Positions 47,991 to 56,199 of a stretch of DNA of 64,000 nt are shown in pieces; position 1 is the stretch's first letter, and every line of letters begins with the position of its first letter. The notes beneath the pieces were generated by a model. It was not told the origin of the DNA. It was given only the letters and a program-made list of their open reading frames with translations, and made no database searches. The DNA is from Acidihalobacter aeolianus. Lineage in GTDB: Bacteria; Pseudomonadota; Gammaproteobacteria; DSM-5130; Acidihalobacteraceae. The translations under genes and the position numbers were made by a program. The stretch covers positions 2,002,462 to 2,066,461 of the forward strand of contig NZ_CP017448.1 in assembly GCF_001753165.1 (NCBI RefSeq). The letters are read 5' to 3'.

Positions 47991-48337
47991 CCCGTAGGTT
48001 GGGCCGACGAAGGAGGCCCAACGATAACGTCTCAATCCCTCTGCCCCAATGCCGATGGCTTCTGTTCGGGGTGCGGTCATGTTGGGCCTCCGTTGTCGGC
48101 CCAACCTACATTAGGTCGACCCCGTAGGTTGGGCCGCCGCAAGAAGGCCCAACGTCCACACCCACCGCCGCCCAGCCCGCGGACCGAAGGTGTCTTCTGG
48201 GGTATGGTCATGTTGGGCCTCCGCTGTCGGCCCAACCTACATTCTGTCCGTGGCGCGATCATGTTGGGCCTCCGCTGTCGGCCCAACCTACGTTCTTCCG
48301 CGCGGGCGCCGCGATGTCGCGGCAGGTCTCGGGCAGT
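47991..48337. repeat. 347-bp tandem unit 1 of the REP cluster
   Basis: Holds five palindromic REP copies: 47994-48022, 48081-48109, 48124-48153, 48212-48240 and 48263-48291, in both orientations, with fixed spacers. The end of the unit carries a 42-bp fragment of the hsdR 5' region (48295-48336). Just before it, 47977-47987, is a partial REP. Confidence 0.92.
48295..48336. repeat. 42-bp partial copy C of the hsdR 5' region
   Basis: Matches the left 42 bases of copy B with one substitution (GGCAGG for GGAAGG), at the junction of the two tandem units. It shows that the amplified unit contained host DNA. Confidence 0.9.
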
Positions 48338-48684
48338 CCCGTAGGTTGGGCCGACGAAGGAGGCCCAACGATAACGTCTCACTCCCTCTGCCCCAATGCC
48401 GATGGCTTCTGTTCGGGGTGCGGTCATGTTGGGCCTCCGTTGTCGGCCCAACCTACATTAGGTCGACCCCGTAGGTTGGGCCGCCGCAAGAAGGCCCAAC
48501 GTCCACACCCGCCGCCGCCCAGCCCGCGGACCGAAGGTGTCTTCTGGGGTATGGTCATGTTGGGCCTCCGCTGTCGGCCCAACCTACATTCTGTCCGTGG
48601 CGCGGTCATGTTGGGCCTCCGTTGTCGGCCCAACCTACATTCTTCCGCGCGGGCGCCGCGATGTCGCGGAAGGTCTCGGGCAGG
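48338..48684. repeat. 347-bp tandem unit 2 of the REP cluster
   Basis: Second copy of the unit, offset by exactly 347 bp with only a few substitutions (for example CACTCCC for CAATCCC). REPs at 48341-48369, 48428-48456, 48471-48500, 48559-48587 and 48610-48638. It runs into the 79-bp repeat copy B. The whole 740-bp region between hsdR and hsdS contains no gene beyond the decoy ORF at 48606-48701. Confidence 0.92.
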
Positions 48685-48701
48685 AAGGCGAAGTTGCTCA
48701 T
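48606..48701 (-). pseudogene. decoy 31-codon hsdR start next to hsdS
   Basis: Begins ATG three bases after the hsdS stop, reads the first 15 residues of HsdR (MSNFAFLPETFRDIA), then runs into REP sequence (APARKNVGWADNGGPT) and stops. It lies where hsdR began before the REP DNA entered, so ribosomes finishing hsdS should initiate here. Confidence 0.8.
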
Positions 48702-48720
48702 GGCTCAGAGTTCCCCGTTG
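48642..48720. repeat. 79-bp direct repeat, copy B (hsdS end plus hsdR start)
   Basis: The copy joined to the functional hsdS 3' end. Three mismatches with copy A, all in a five-base patch (GGGCG versus AGCCT). Confidence 0.9.
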
Positions 48721-49889
48721 AAGGCTCGGGATTGCAGCGAGGCGAAAAGGGTGTCGAGTTCGGCCAGGTGGGCGCGCAGGCGGGTTTTCTGGCGTTCGAT
48801 GGATTCGACGATGGTGGCGAAGCGGTGTTGGATATCTGCTGATGGCAACGGCACTGGGATTCCGCGGATGTCTTTGAGAGCTACAAATTTCTGCGTCCCA
48901 CCCCGATTCGTCTTGGCAGTTATGTGGTCAAAATAATGGGAACAAAGAAGGTGAAGAATATAACGCCGATCTGGCGAACCGCTCAGGATCTTGATAAGTG
49001 CCACATTCTTGATGGCAAAGTCAGGCTCTTGCTCTACCAATACGGGATTGCCGATAGTCCCAATCATCGGCATGACCAAATCCCCAACGTCAACTTTTGA
49101 CCTCTTGTTTATATGCTCAAAGTCCCCATCACTAATCATATTCGCACCTGCGTAGTCGATCTCTCCATCTTTAAAGTTTTTCGACGTTAGCAGCGGATGT
49201 CCGTATTCAACGTATTTTGGTGAGTCATGGGTACCATCTCTCACGTCACAAACGTCACCAAGTTTCTTTTGCTCCCACCCCTTCGGATTCCTCACAGGAT
49301 CGCCGAACAGGTCGAGGAAGGTGGATTGCAGCAGGGTGTCGAGCTGGGCGAGGGACTCGCGGCGCTTGGCCCGCAAGGCGTCCGCCGCATCCAGAATCGC
49401 CGCAATCCGCTTCTGCTCGGCGAGGGGTGGGAGGGGGATCTCGATTTTTCCCAGGTTTTTACGAGATATTCGCTGGCGCGTCGTTCCGGTTACGTGTTTT
49501 TCAATCCCACGACGTCCTACAGGAGAATTAATAGCATGCATCAAGTAGCGATTGGCGACCTTCTCTGAATTTGGCCGAATGATGCAAACGTCAACCACGG
49601 TCACACACGGTTTGGGATCTCCAGGGAAAATACAACTTCGCCCAAGAGGATCAGGCATTCGCGCTACAAGTATGTCGCCCGTTTCGAGGTAGGTGCATCT
49701 CAGTTGGCTTGCCTTCTCCGAGGATAGAAATCTCGTTGATTTGTTTATCCAATAACCATCTCCGATATCGGCTAACTGGGTTAGGCGAACATCTCCGTTA
49801 GGGTCTTGATCCTTCGATTCAATCCAGTCGCCATCAGTAAAAATCTCAGCGTCTTTTAATATCCGCGAGAGCGGTACAACGGCTCTCAT
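48705..49889 (-). CDS. hsdS: type I restriction-modification specificity subunit S
   Basis: 394 residues, two target-recognition domains (about 1-155 and 212-355), each followed by a conserved helix ([20 protein letters not shown] and the equivalent near the C-terminus) that acts as a spacer between half-sites. The ATG at 49889 overlaps the stop of hsdM by 4 bases (ATGA); an open frame extending further upstream reads hsdM out of frame and is not real. TRD sequences cannot be matched to a target by eye. Its stop is now followed by the REP cluster. Confidence 0.92.
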   Translation of the reverse strand: MRAVVPLSRILKDAEIFTDGDWIESKDQDPNGDVRLTQLADIGDGYWINKSTRFLSSEKASQLRCTYLETGDILVARMPDPLGRSCIFPGDPKPCVTVVDVCIIRPNSEKVANRYLMHAINSPVGRRGIEKHVTGTTRQRISRKNLGKIEIPLPPLAEQKRIAAILDAADALRAKRRESLAQLDTLLQSTFLDLFGDPVRNPKGWEQKKLGDVCDVRDGTHDSPKYVEYGHPLLTSKNFKDGEIDYAGANMISDGDFEHINKRSKVDVGDLVMPMIGTIGNPVLVEQEPDFAIKNVALIKILSGSPDRRYILHLLCSHYFDHITAKTNRGGTQKFVALKDIRGIPVPLPSADIQHRFATIVESIERQKTRLRAHLAELDTLFASLQSRAFNGEL

Positions 49890-51384
49890 CCTAAAAGACC
49901 CTCCAACTCCTTCCGCCCCTCCGCAATCTCCGCCTCCAGCTTCGCCAGCCGCGCCAGAATCACCTGCGGCGGGTCGTATTCGACGGCTTCGTATTCGACT
50001 TCCTTGTAGCGGTTGATGGAGAGGTCGTAGTCGTTGGCGGCAATCTCGGCCTTGGGCACGAGGAAGCTCTGCGCGGTGCGCGGGCGGTCGGCCTCGGCTT
50101 CCCGGTTCCGCCAGCGGGCGAGGATGTCGGGCAGGTCGCTCCTGTCCGGCTGCGGGGTGCGCTTGTCGTCCAATGAAAAGCCGTCGGCGCGCATGTCGTA
50201 GAACCAGACGTGGTCGGTGCCGCCGGAGTCGGTCTTGGTGAACAGCAGGATGGCGGTGCTGACGCCGGCGTAGGGCTTGAACACGCCGGAGGGCATGGAG
50301 ACGATGGCGTCGAGCTTCTGGTCCTCGACCAAGAGCTTGCGCAGGGTCTTGTGTGCGGTGCTGGAGCCGAACAGTACGCCGTCGGGCACGATGACGGCGG
50401 CGCGGCCGCCGCTTTGCAGCAGGCGCAGGAACAGGGCGAGGAACAGCAGCTCGGTCTTCTTGGTCTTGACGATGCGCTGCAGGTCCTTGGCGGTGGATTC
50501 GTAATCCAGGCTGCCGGCGAAGGGCGGATTGGCGAGGATCAGCGAGTATATTTGCCGGCATCGTCGCCGGTGGAGCCGCTGGCGCCTTCGGCCAGGGAGT
50601 CGCGGTAGCGGATGTCGGGGTTTTCGACGCCGTGCAGCAGCATGTTCATGCTGCCGATGCGCAGCATGGTGCTGTCGAAATCGTAGCCGTGGAAGGTGTG
50701 GTCGTTGAAGCGGCGGCGGGCGGCCTCGTCGCGGTAGATGGCGTCGCCGTGGTGCGCGCGCAGGTATTCGGAGGCGGCGACGAGAAAGCCGGCGGTGCCG
50801 CAGGCCGGGTCGCAGATCTGGTCGCGCGGGGTGGGCGCGGTCATCTCGACCATCAGCTTGATGATGTGGCGCGGGGTGCGGAACTGGCCGTTCTGCCCGG
50901 CGCTGGCGATCTTGCCGAGCATGTATTCGTAAAGATCGCCCTTGGTGTCGGCGTCGGCCATGTCGATGCCGTCGAGCTGGTCGACCACGTTGGCCAGCAC
51001 GCGCGGCGTGGGCATCATGAACAGCGCGTCGCGCATGTGGTGGCTGTAGGTGCTGCCGCCCTCGCCGTCGTCCTCGCCCTTGCCGCCGAGCGTCTTGATG
51101 AAGGGAAAGACTTCATCGCGCACGGTGGCGAACATCTGCTCCGGGGCGGTGTCCTTGAAGCGCGACCAGCGCAGGGCGTCCTGGCCGGGCGCAAAAATCG
51201 GCTCGTCGATGGGCTGCCCCGTGCGCGCGGCCTGGCGCTCCTTGCGCGTCTGCAGCTCGTCGAGACGCTTGATGAACAGCAGATAGGTAAGCTGCTCGAT
51301 GACGGACAGCGGGTTGGAGATGCCGCCGGACCACATCGTGTCCCAGATGCGGTCGACCTTGGATTTGAGTTCGCCGGTGATCAT
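49886..51384 (-). pseudogene. hsdM: type I DNA methyltransferase subunit M, frameshifted
   Basis: N-terminal half reads from ATG 51384 to a stop at 50539 (281 residues): HsdM N-domain then SAM motif [12 protein letters not shown]. The C-terminal half continues in another frame from about 50545 to 49886: [15 protein letters not shown] (catalytic NPPF), PDGVLFGSS and so on. The shift is in AAATATACTCGCTGATC, between Lys-Tyr-Thr and Leu-Ile-Leu-Ala-Asn-Pro-Pro-Phe; the total of 1499 bases is one short of, or two more than, a multiple of three. As read, the first product lacks the NPPF loop and cannot methylate; the second has no proper start (first ATG at 50389). A sequence error is the alternative. 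Confidence 0.88.
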
Positions 51385-51437
51385 GCGCGTCCTTGGGATG
51401 GATCAAACCATGGCGATGTTAGCGCATCCCATGGATC

Positions 51438-51557
51438 GTAGGTTGGGCCGCCGAAGAAGGCCCAACGACCACGCCTAACCGCATCCAGCCATCCCGGTGG
51501 CGGGTGCATCTGGCGTGGCACGTGTATTGTTGGGCCTCCGGTGTCGGCCCAACCTAC
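51438..51557. repeat. 120-bp paired REP element (BIME), copy 1
   Basis: Two REPs in inverted orientation (51438-51466 and 51529-51557) with a 62-bp spacer. The same element recurs at 52394-52513 with about four differences in 120 bases. Lies between hsdM and hepT. Confidence 0.9.
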
Positions 51558-51575
51558 ATCTGATGGGCCCTGAGG

Positions 51576-51947
51576 TTATCGGCTCTCGGCGGCTTCGACG
51601 AGGAGGGTCTTTATCGTTGGATACAAATCGGGCAAATCCGATTGGATGGCCTTCCACAGCAAACCATAGTCCACGGTGAAATATCCATGCGTCACGCGGT
51701 TGCGTAGGGCGACGATGGCTGGCCATTCGACCTCGGGATGGGCATCGGCAAACGCATGATGGTAACGCTCGATGTTGCGTGCGGCCTCGCCCAAAATCTC
51801 GAAATTGCGCACAACCGCATCCTGGGTTTTGCCGTCGGCAAGAAACGCAACCTCGTCCAAGTCGGCAACGTAAGCATGTACACGCTCTATGGCTTCACGC
51901 ATGTGATCCAGGAAATCCGGCAAGCGTAGCTCGTCGGCCTTGCTCAT
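51576..51947 (-). CDS. hepT: HepT-like ribonuclease toxin (DUF86)
   Basis: 123 residues, all-helical HEPN domain with the Rx4-6H active motif as RNRVTHGY (Arg82, His87) and an upstream ILGEAARN helix. HepT toxins cleave or are silenced by AMPylation from the MntA antitoxin. Its ATG overlaps the mntA stop by 4 bases (ATGA). Intact. Confidence 0.88.
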   Translation of the reverse strand: MSKADELRLPDFLDHMREAIERVHAYVADLDEVAFLADGKTQDAVVRNFEILGEAARNIERYHHAFADAHPEVEWPAIVALRNRVTHGYFTVDYGLLWKAIQSDLPDLYPTIKTLLVEAAESR

Positions 51948-52234
51948 ACGGCCTGGGCCTCGTCGAGCACGCGCTGTCGAAATTTCTCAGGCAGTGCCAT
52001 GGGCGTTAGTACGTCGACCTCGACATCCAACAACTTCTTGAGCTGATACTGGATTCTGGCGATATCCAGCAGCGTCGTTTCACTGGTGGGAGAAACCAGG
52101 ATATCCAGATCGCTTCCTTCCGCATCCTCTCCGCGCAACACCGAGCCGAACACACGCACGTCGGACACGCGATGGCTCAGCGCAATTTCGCGGATTCGAT
52201 CGCGGTGAAGCTGCAGAGCGGTAGAGGGTCGCAT
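51944..52234 (-). CDS. mntA: MntA-like nucleotidyltransferase antitoxin
   Basis: 96 residues, minimal nucleotidyltransferase with GSVLRGEDAEGSDLDILV: Gly-Ser (30-31) and the metal pair Asp42 and Asp44. In this two-gene module MntA AMPylates HepT. Start by ATG at 52234. Flanked on both sides by the duplicated REP element. Confidence 0.88.
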   Translation of the reverse strand: MRPSTALQLHRDRIREIALSHRVSDVRVFGSVLRGEDAEGSDLDILVSPTSETTLLDIARIQYQLKKLLDVEVDVLTPMALPEKFRQRVLDEAQAV

Positions 52235-52349
52235 CGGCGATGCCAGCCTAGGTCGATGGAAACAGCCCCAATAGTAAACTCATCGATACACACCTGCCAT
52301 TCCGCCATGAAAATCAAGCGGCTATCGCAGAGTGTTGCGCTGAAATCAT

Positions 52350-52378
52350 GTTGGGCCTCCGGTGTCGGCCCAAGCTAC
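52350..52378. repeat. REP element between mntA and RAYT
   Basis: Single REP, GTTGGGCC...GGCCCAAGCTAC, 15 bp before BIME copy 2; one substitution breaks the outer arm (CAAGCTAC for CAACCTAC). Confidence 0.85.
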
Positions 52379-52393
52379 ATTCGGTCTACCCCC

Positions 52394-52513
52394 GTAGGTT
52401 GGGCCGCCGAAGAAGGCCCAACGATCACGCCTAACCGCATCCAGCCATCCCGGTGGCGGGTGCATCTGGCGTGGCGCGTGTGATGTTGGGCCTCCGGTGT
52501 CGGCCCAACCTAC
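52394..52513. repeat. 120-bp paired REP element (BIME), copy 2
   Basis: REPs at 52394-52422 and 52485-52513 with the same 62-bp spacer (CCAGCCATCCCGGTGGCGGG) as copy 1. The two copies bracket hepT-mntA. The gap from mntA to the transposase, 52235-52597, holds only REPs. Confidence 0.9.
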
Positions 52514-52526
52514 ATTGGACGATGCC

Positions 52527-52555
52527 GTAGGTTGGGCCGCCGAAGAAGGCCCAAC
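52527..52555. repeat. REP element upstream of BIME-RAYT junction
   Basis: REP GTAGGTTGGGCC...GGCCCAAC, 13 bp after BIME copy 2 and 42 bp from the transposase stop. Confidence 0.88.
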
Positions 52556-52597
52556 GTGCCCCGCTTCGCAGGACACAAACTCCACGAATGCTAACGC

Positions 52598-53134
52598 TCA
52601 TCTCGCGGGCTCGCCGTAATGGCCATCGGGATCACCGCCGCCGCCCCAGTCCTCGTGCAACAGGCCCTGTTGCACGAATCGATGAAAGGACGAATACGGC
52701 CAATCCGCCGCTGTGTTCGCATGACCATGTTTCACCGGATTGAAGTGGATGTAATCCACATGCCGCGCAAAATCGTCTTCGTCGCGGATCAGATGCTCCC
52801 AGAAGCGGCGTTGCCAGATGCCGCGTTCGCGTTTGTTGACACGGCTCGGCGTCAGCCCCGGGTCACACCGGGGAAGCCGGCGTGAAAATTCGCCCTTGAT
52901 GCGATTCCAGCGCATCGAATAATCCGGGTCCTCGGGTGGCAGCGTCCAGATCGCGTGCATGTGTTCGGGCAACACCACCCACGCGACGATCTCGAACGGA
53001 TGTGCCCACCGCACCCCGCGAACGGCCTCGCGCAACACGTCCACGTGGTCGACGAGCAACGTTTCCCTGCGCGAAGCCAGATTCACCGTGAAGAAATACG
53101 TCCCGCCCGGAATCAGCGCCCTCCGGTATCGCAT
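52598..53134 (-). CDS. REP-associated tyrosine transposase (RAYT)
   Basis: 178-residue IS200-like Y1 transposase family member: HUH pair HMH (His58, His60) in LPEHMHAIW and the nucleophile tyrosine Tyr128 in DYIHFNPVKHG. Domesticated members bind and cut the hairpins of REP elements. ATG at 53134 gives the typical RAYT beginning MRYRRALIPGG; an upstream ATG adds six residues. REPs lie on both sides. Appears intact. Confidence 0.92.
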   Translation of the reverse strand: MRYRRALIPGGTYFFTVNLASRRETLLVDHVDVLREAVRGVRWAHPFEIVAWVVLPEHMHAIWTLPPEDPDYSMRWNRIKGEFSRRLPRCDPGLTPSRVNKRERGIWQRRFWEHLIRDEDDFARHVDYIHFNPVKHGHANTAADWPYSSFHRFVQQGLLHEDWGGGGDPDGHYGEPAR

Positions 53135-53180
53135 ACGCCCCCCAGCCGCCATTCAACCCCGACCGTAGACCGCAGACTGA

Positions 53181-53475
53181 ACCGCCGCAAGGAGGCCCAA
53201 CATCGACGTCCAGCAACCGTAGCAAAACCATAGGCTGGGCCGACGCCAAGGAGGTCCAACATCAAAACCACTACCCCGCCACCCCAGGCGCGGATGCATC
53301 ACGTCGGGAAACGGTCATGTCGGGCCTCCAGTGTCGGCCCAGCCTACATTAGGGTGATCCCGTAGGTTGGGCCGACGAAGGAGGCCCAACAATCAACCCC
53401 ATCCCAACCGCACCGATGCCGTGTACCTGTATCCAGGCACGGTGGCGTTGGGCCTCCGATGTCGGCCCAACCTAC
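53181..53475. repeat. REP cluster between RAYT and the cupin gene
   Basis: Four or five REPs: degenerate 53181-53201 and 53231-53260, then 53319-53347, 53362-53390 and 53447-53475. Sequence divergence rises toward the middle of the gap, for example GTCGGGCC and GGTCCAAC. No gene in 53135-53483. Confidence 0.88.
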
Positions 53476-53483
53476 GTTCTGGG

Positions 53484-53927
53484 TCAGTCTTTCCTGACCT
53501 CGGTTGCGAGGTAGGTCGCGTCGGGAACGGGTTCCAGCCAGTCGACGGGTTTGCCGTCCAGGTATTCGTTGATGGCGACGTGCTTCATGGCCGTGGTGTC
53601 GGTTGCGCCGTGCCAGTGGCGGCGGCCGCAGTTGCACCAGATCATGTCGCCGGGGCGGATCTCGGTCTTGGGGCCGTTTTCGCACTGCGTCCAGCCGACG
53701 CACTCGGTCACGACCAGGGTCTGCCCCAGCGGATGGGTGTGCCAGTGGGTGCGCGCCCCCGGCTCGAAGCTGACGAGGGCGACCCCCACGCGCGCCGGGG
53801 CCGGCGCGGCGAAGGCCTTTTCGATATGCACGTTGCCGGTGAACCAGTCGCTCGATCCCTGGATGGGCTCGCTCGCGCCGGCGCGGAATATCTGCATCTC
53901 ATCGGGCGATGGCCGTGCTGCGTTCAT
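53484..53927 (-). CDS. single-domain cupin, hydroxynitrile-lyase-like
   Basis: 147 residues. Metal-binding pattern HWHTHPLGQ (His61-His65, Gln69) and HWHG (His104, His106) resemble the small cupins of the GtHNL/manganese type, with the SSDWFTGNVHIEKAF start of that group. Its true substrate may be an aldehyde or a lactone. It is 18 bp after the dehydrogenase stop and preceded by GAGG, so it is the second gene of that operon. Confidence 0.78.
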   Translation of the reverse strand: MNAARPSPDEMQIFRAGASEPIQGSSDWFTGNVHIEKAFAAPAPARVGVALVSFEPGARTHWHTHPLGQTLVVTECVGWTQCENGPKTEIRPGDMIWCNCGRRHWHGATDTTAMKHVAINEYLDGKPVDWLEPVPDATYLATEVRKD

Positions 53928-53945
53928 GGCGACCTCTTCGATGGC

Positions 53946-55010
53946 TCAGGCAGCGCCGTTTTTCAGCGTCGCCATGTCGATGACGAAACGGTATTTCACG
54001 TCGCCCTTGACCGTGCGGTCGTAGGCGGCGTTCACGTCCTGCATGTCGATCATTTCGATGTCGCAGACGATGTTGTGTTCGCCGCAGAAATCGAGCATTT
54101 CCTGGGTCTCCGGAAGCCCGCCGATCAGCGAACCCGCCATCGTGCGGCGCTTGAAGATGAACGGCACGCCGTTGACCCGGGTGAGCGGTTCGACCGCGCC
54201 CACGATCACCATCGCGCCGTCCCGCTTGAGCAGGTTCATGTAGGGGTCGACGTCGTGCCCGACCGGGATGGTGTTGAGCAGGAAGTCGAAGCTGCCCATG
54301 GCGGCCTGCATGGCTTCGGCGTCCTTCGAGATCAGCACCTCATGCGCGCCGAGCTTCTCCGCGTCCGCGGCCTTGCCCGGCGAGGTGGTGATCATGACCA
54401 CATGCGCGCCCATGGCGCGGGCGAATTTCACCCCCATGTGACCCAGGCCGCCGAGCCCGATCACGCCCACCTTCTGCCCCGCGCCCACCTTCCAGTGCTT
54501 GAGTGGGGAATAGGTGGTGATGCCGGCGCACAGCAACGGCGCGGCGGCGGCCGGATCGAGGTTTTCCGGAATGCTCAGCACGAAGTGCTCGTCGACCGTG
54601 ATCCGGTCAGAATAGCCGCCGAAGGTGTGGGTGTGCGGCGTGCCGCCGATCTTGTCCTCGCTGCCGTAGGTGCCCGTCCAGCCGTTTTCGCAATACTGCT
54701 CCAGGCCCTCGTTGCAGGACTCACAGTGCCCGCAACTGTCGACCAGGCAGCCGACGCCAACCAGATCGCCGGCCTTGAAGCGGGTGACCTCGCTGCCGAC
54801 GGCCGTCACGCGGCCGACGATCTCGTGGCCCGGCACGAAGGGGTAATGGGTCTTGCCCCATTCGCTGCGCGCCGTGTGGATGTCGGAATGGCAGATGCCG
54901 CAATACTGAATCTCGATCGCCACATCCTGCGGACGCGGCTCGCGTCGCTCGAAATCGAATGGACCCAGGGCTTCGGTAGCGGAATGAGTGGCGTATCCAT
55001 GTGCATGCAT
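53946..55010 (-). CDS. zinc-dependent alcohol dehydrogenase, NADP type (YahK/CAD-like)
   Basis: Medium-chain dehydrogenase reducing aldehydes. Catalytic zinc set begins CGICHSDIH (Cys37, His41 region) and GHEIVG; structural zinc cysteines in CGHCESCNEG; cofactor motif GVIGLGGLGHMGVKFA. 354 residues. ATG at 55010 has AGGTG upstream. Divergent from the AraC regulator. Substrate range of this group includes cinnamyl and aromatic aldehydes. Confidence 0.88.
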   Translation of the reverse strand: MHAHGYATHSATEALGPFDFERREPRPQDVAIEIQYCGICHSDIHTARSEWGKTHYPFVPGHEIVGRVTAVGSEVTRFKAGDLVGVGCLVDSCGHCESCNEGLEQYCENGWTGTYGSEDKIGGTPHTHTFGGYSDRITVDEHFVLSIPENLDPAAAAPLLCAGITTYSPLKHWKVGAGQKVGVIGLGGLGHMGVKFARAMGAHVVMITTSPGKAADAEKLGAHEVLISKDAEAMQAAMGSFDFLLNTIPVGHDVDPYMNLLKRDGAMVIVGAVEPLTRVNGVPFIFKRRTMAGSLIGGLPETQEMLDFCGEHNIVCDIEMIDMQDVNAAYDRTVKGDVKYRFVIDMATLKNGAA

Positions 55011-55228
55011 CGTGGCACCTCCATCGGGTGTAGCGGTAGGACGGGTCAAGCCCCGGCCTGCGGGGCATTGCGATATCCGTGAGCGAACTCGGATTGCATA
55101 ATAGGTGGCGACCCAGGAGCCCGGTTAGACCATTTGAGTTGTTTTATTGCCTGATCCTCCGGACGAATGGATTTCGCGCACGGCAAGGATTAGGCTGACG
55201 GACAGCCTTGTGAGCATGGAGCGCAGCG

Positions 55229-56158
55229 ATGCCGGCATCGACCGACCCGATTGAACCCCTTGAGCCGATCGAGCAGGCCCTGGCTGGCCTGCGGCATCGC
55301 ATCGGGCGATTAACGGCCGCCGGGGAACTGTCGCCGAGCGCGATTCCGGCCCTGTCGCTGTATCGCAAACACGGGCCGACGGAGCCCGTGGGCGGGCTGT
55401 ACGAGCCGAGCATCTGCATGGTCGTGCAGGGCGCCAAGCGCGTCATTCTCGGCAGCGACGTCTACGTCTATGACGCGCAGCGCTACCTGATCACCTCCAC
55501 GCACCTGCCGACGGATTTCCAGATTCTCGAGGCGAGCCCGGAAAGGCCCTATCTGGGCCTGAAGCTGGTGCTCGACCTGCGCGAGGTCTCGCAGCTGATG
55601 GTCGACAGCCACCTCCCGGCGCCGCGCGCGAACCAGGGCGGGCGCGGGATGGCCACGGGCGAGATGACATTGCCGCTGCTCCAGGCCTTCGGACGTCTGC
55701 TCGATCTGCTGGACGAGCCGCAGGACCTGCCGATTCTGGCGCCGTTGATCCAGCGGGAAATCACCTATCGCCTGCTGGTCGGCGACCAGGGCATGCGCCT
55801 GCGTCACATCGCCTCCATGGGCAGCCAGGGCAATCAGATCGCGCGGGCCATCGAGTGGCTGAAGGAAAACTTCCGGCAAACCCTGCGCATCGACGAACTC
55901 GCCAGGCAGGTCGACATGAGCCCCTCCACCCTGCACCACCATTTCCGCGCCATGACCGCCATGAGCCCGCTGCAGTACCAGAAATGGCTGCGCCTGCACG
56001 AGGCACGGCGCCTGATGCTGACCGAAAACCTGGATGCGTCGACCGCCTCGTTCAATGTCGGCTACGAGAGTCCCTCGCAATTCAGCCGCGAATACAACCG
56101 CATGTTCGGCGCCCCGCCCCTGCGGGACATCTCACGACTGCGACGGCTGGTTGCCTGA
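55229..56158 (+). CDS. AraC-family regulator, YqhC-like
   Basis: 309 residues: AraC_N domain (about 30-190; PSICMVVQGAKRVILG) and C-terminal AraC HTH pair (about 205-305). In E. coli a regulator of this class, YqhC, controls an aldehyde reductase next to it. Here it is divergent from the dehydrogenase-cupin pair across 218 bp (55011-55228), where no operator repeat was obvious. Confidence 0.85.
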   Translation: MPASTDPIEPLEPIEQALAGLRHRIGRLTAAGELSPSAIPALSLYRKHGPTEPVGGLYEPSICMVVQGAKRVILGSDVYVYDAQRYLITSTHLPTDFQILEASPERPYLGLKLVLDLREVSQLMVDSHLPAPRANQGGRGMATGEMTLPLLQAFGRLLDLLDEPQDLPILAPLIQREITYRLLVGDQGMRLRHIASMGSQGNQIARAIEWLKENFRQTLRIDELARQVDMSPSTLHHHFRAMTAMSPLQYQKWLRLHEARRLMLTENLDASTASFNVGYESPSQFSREYNRMFGAPPLRDISRLRRLVA

Positions 56159-56199
56159 TCCGGCCAACGTCCTCGCGGGTCAGGCAGACGCGTTCGACC

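Noticed and set aside
44572-47997. A 1141-codon open frame on the plus strand, antisense to hsdR
   Set aside because: It mirrors the GC-rich third-position pattern of hsdR, has no recognisable domain, and hsdR has all motifs of its family in the other frame.
47991-48684. CRISPR-like array of spaced repeats
   Set aside because: Repeats are palindromes in both orientations with duplicated, not unique, spacers, and there is no cas gene; they are REPs.
48077-48721. Short open frames in the REP region, many reading repeats such as GRQRRPNMT and VGWADNGGPT
   Set aside because: They are translations of the palindrome, the same peptide each time, with no start signals.
50539-50561. hsdS as a much longer fusion protein starting near 50561
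   Set aside because: The extra 220 residues are hsdM read out of frame, Arg-rich; HsdS begins at the ATGA overlap.
53367-55082. A 571-codon open frame opposite the cupin and dehydrogenase genes
   Set aside because: Starts inside a REP and runs antisense over two convincing genes.
54961-55228. A clear operator repeat between the dehydrogenase and AraC genes
   Set aside because: I looked for inverted or direct repeats and found none I could support.
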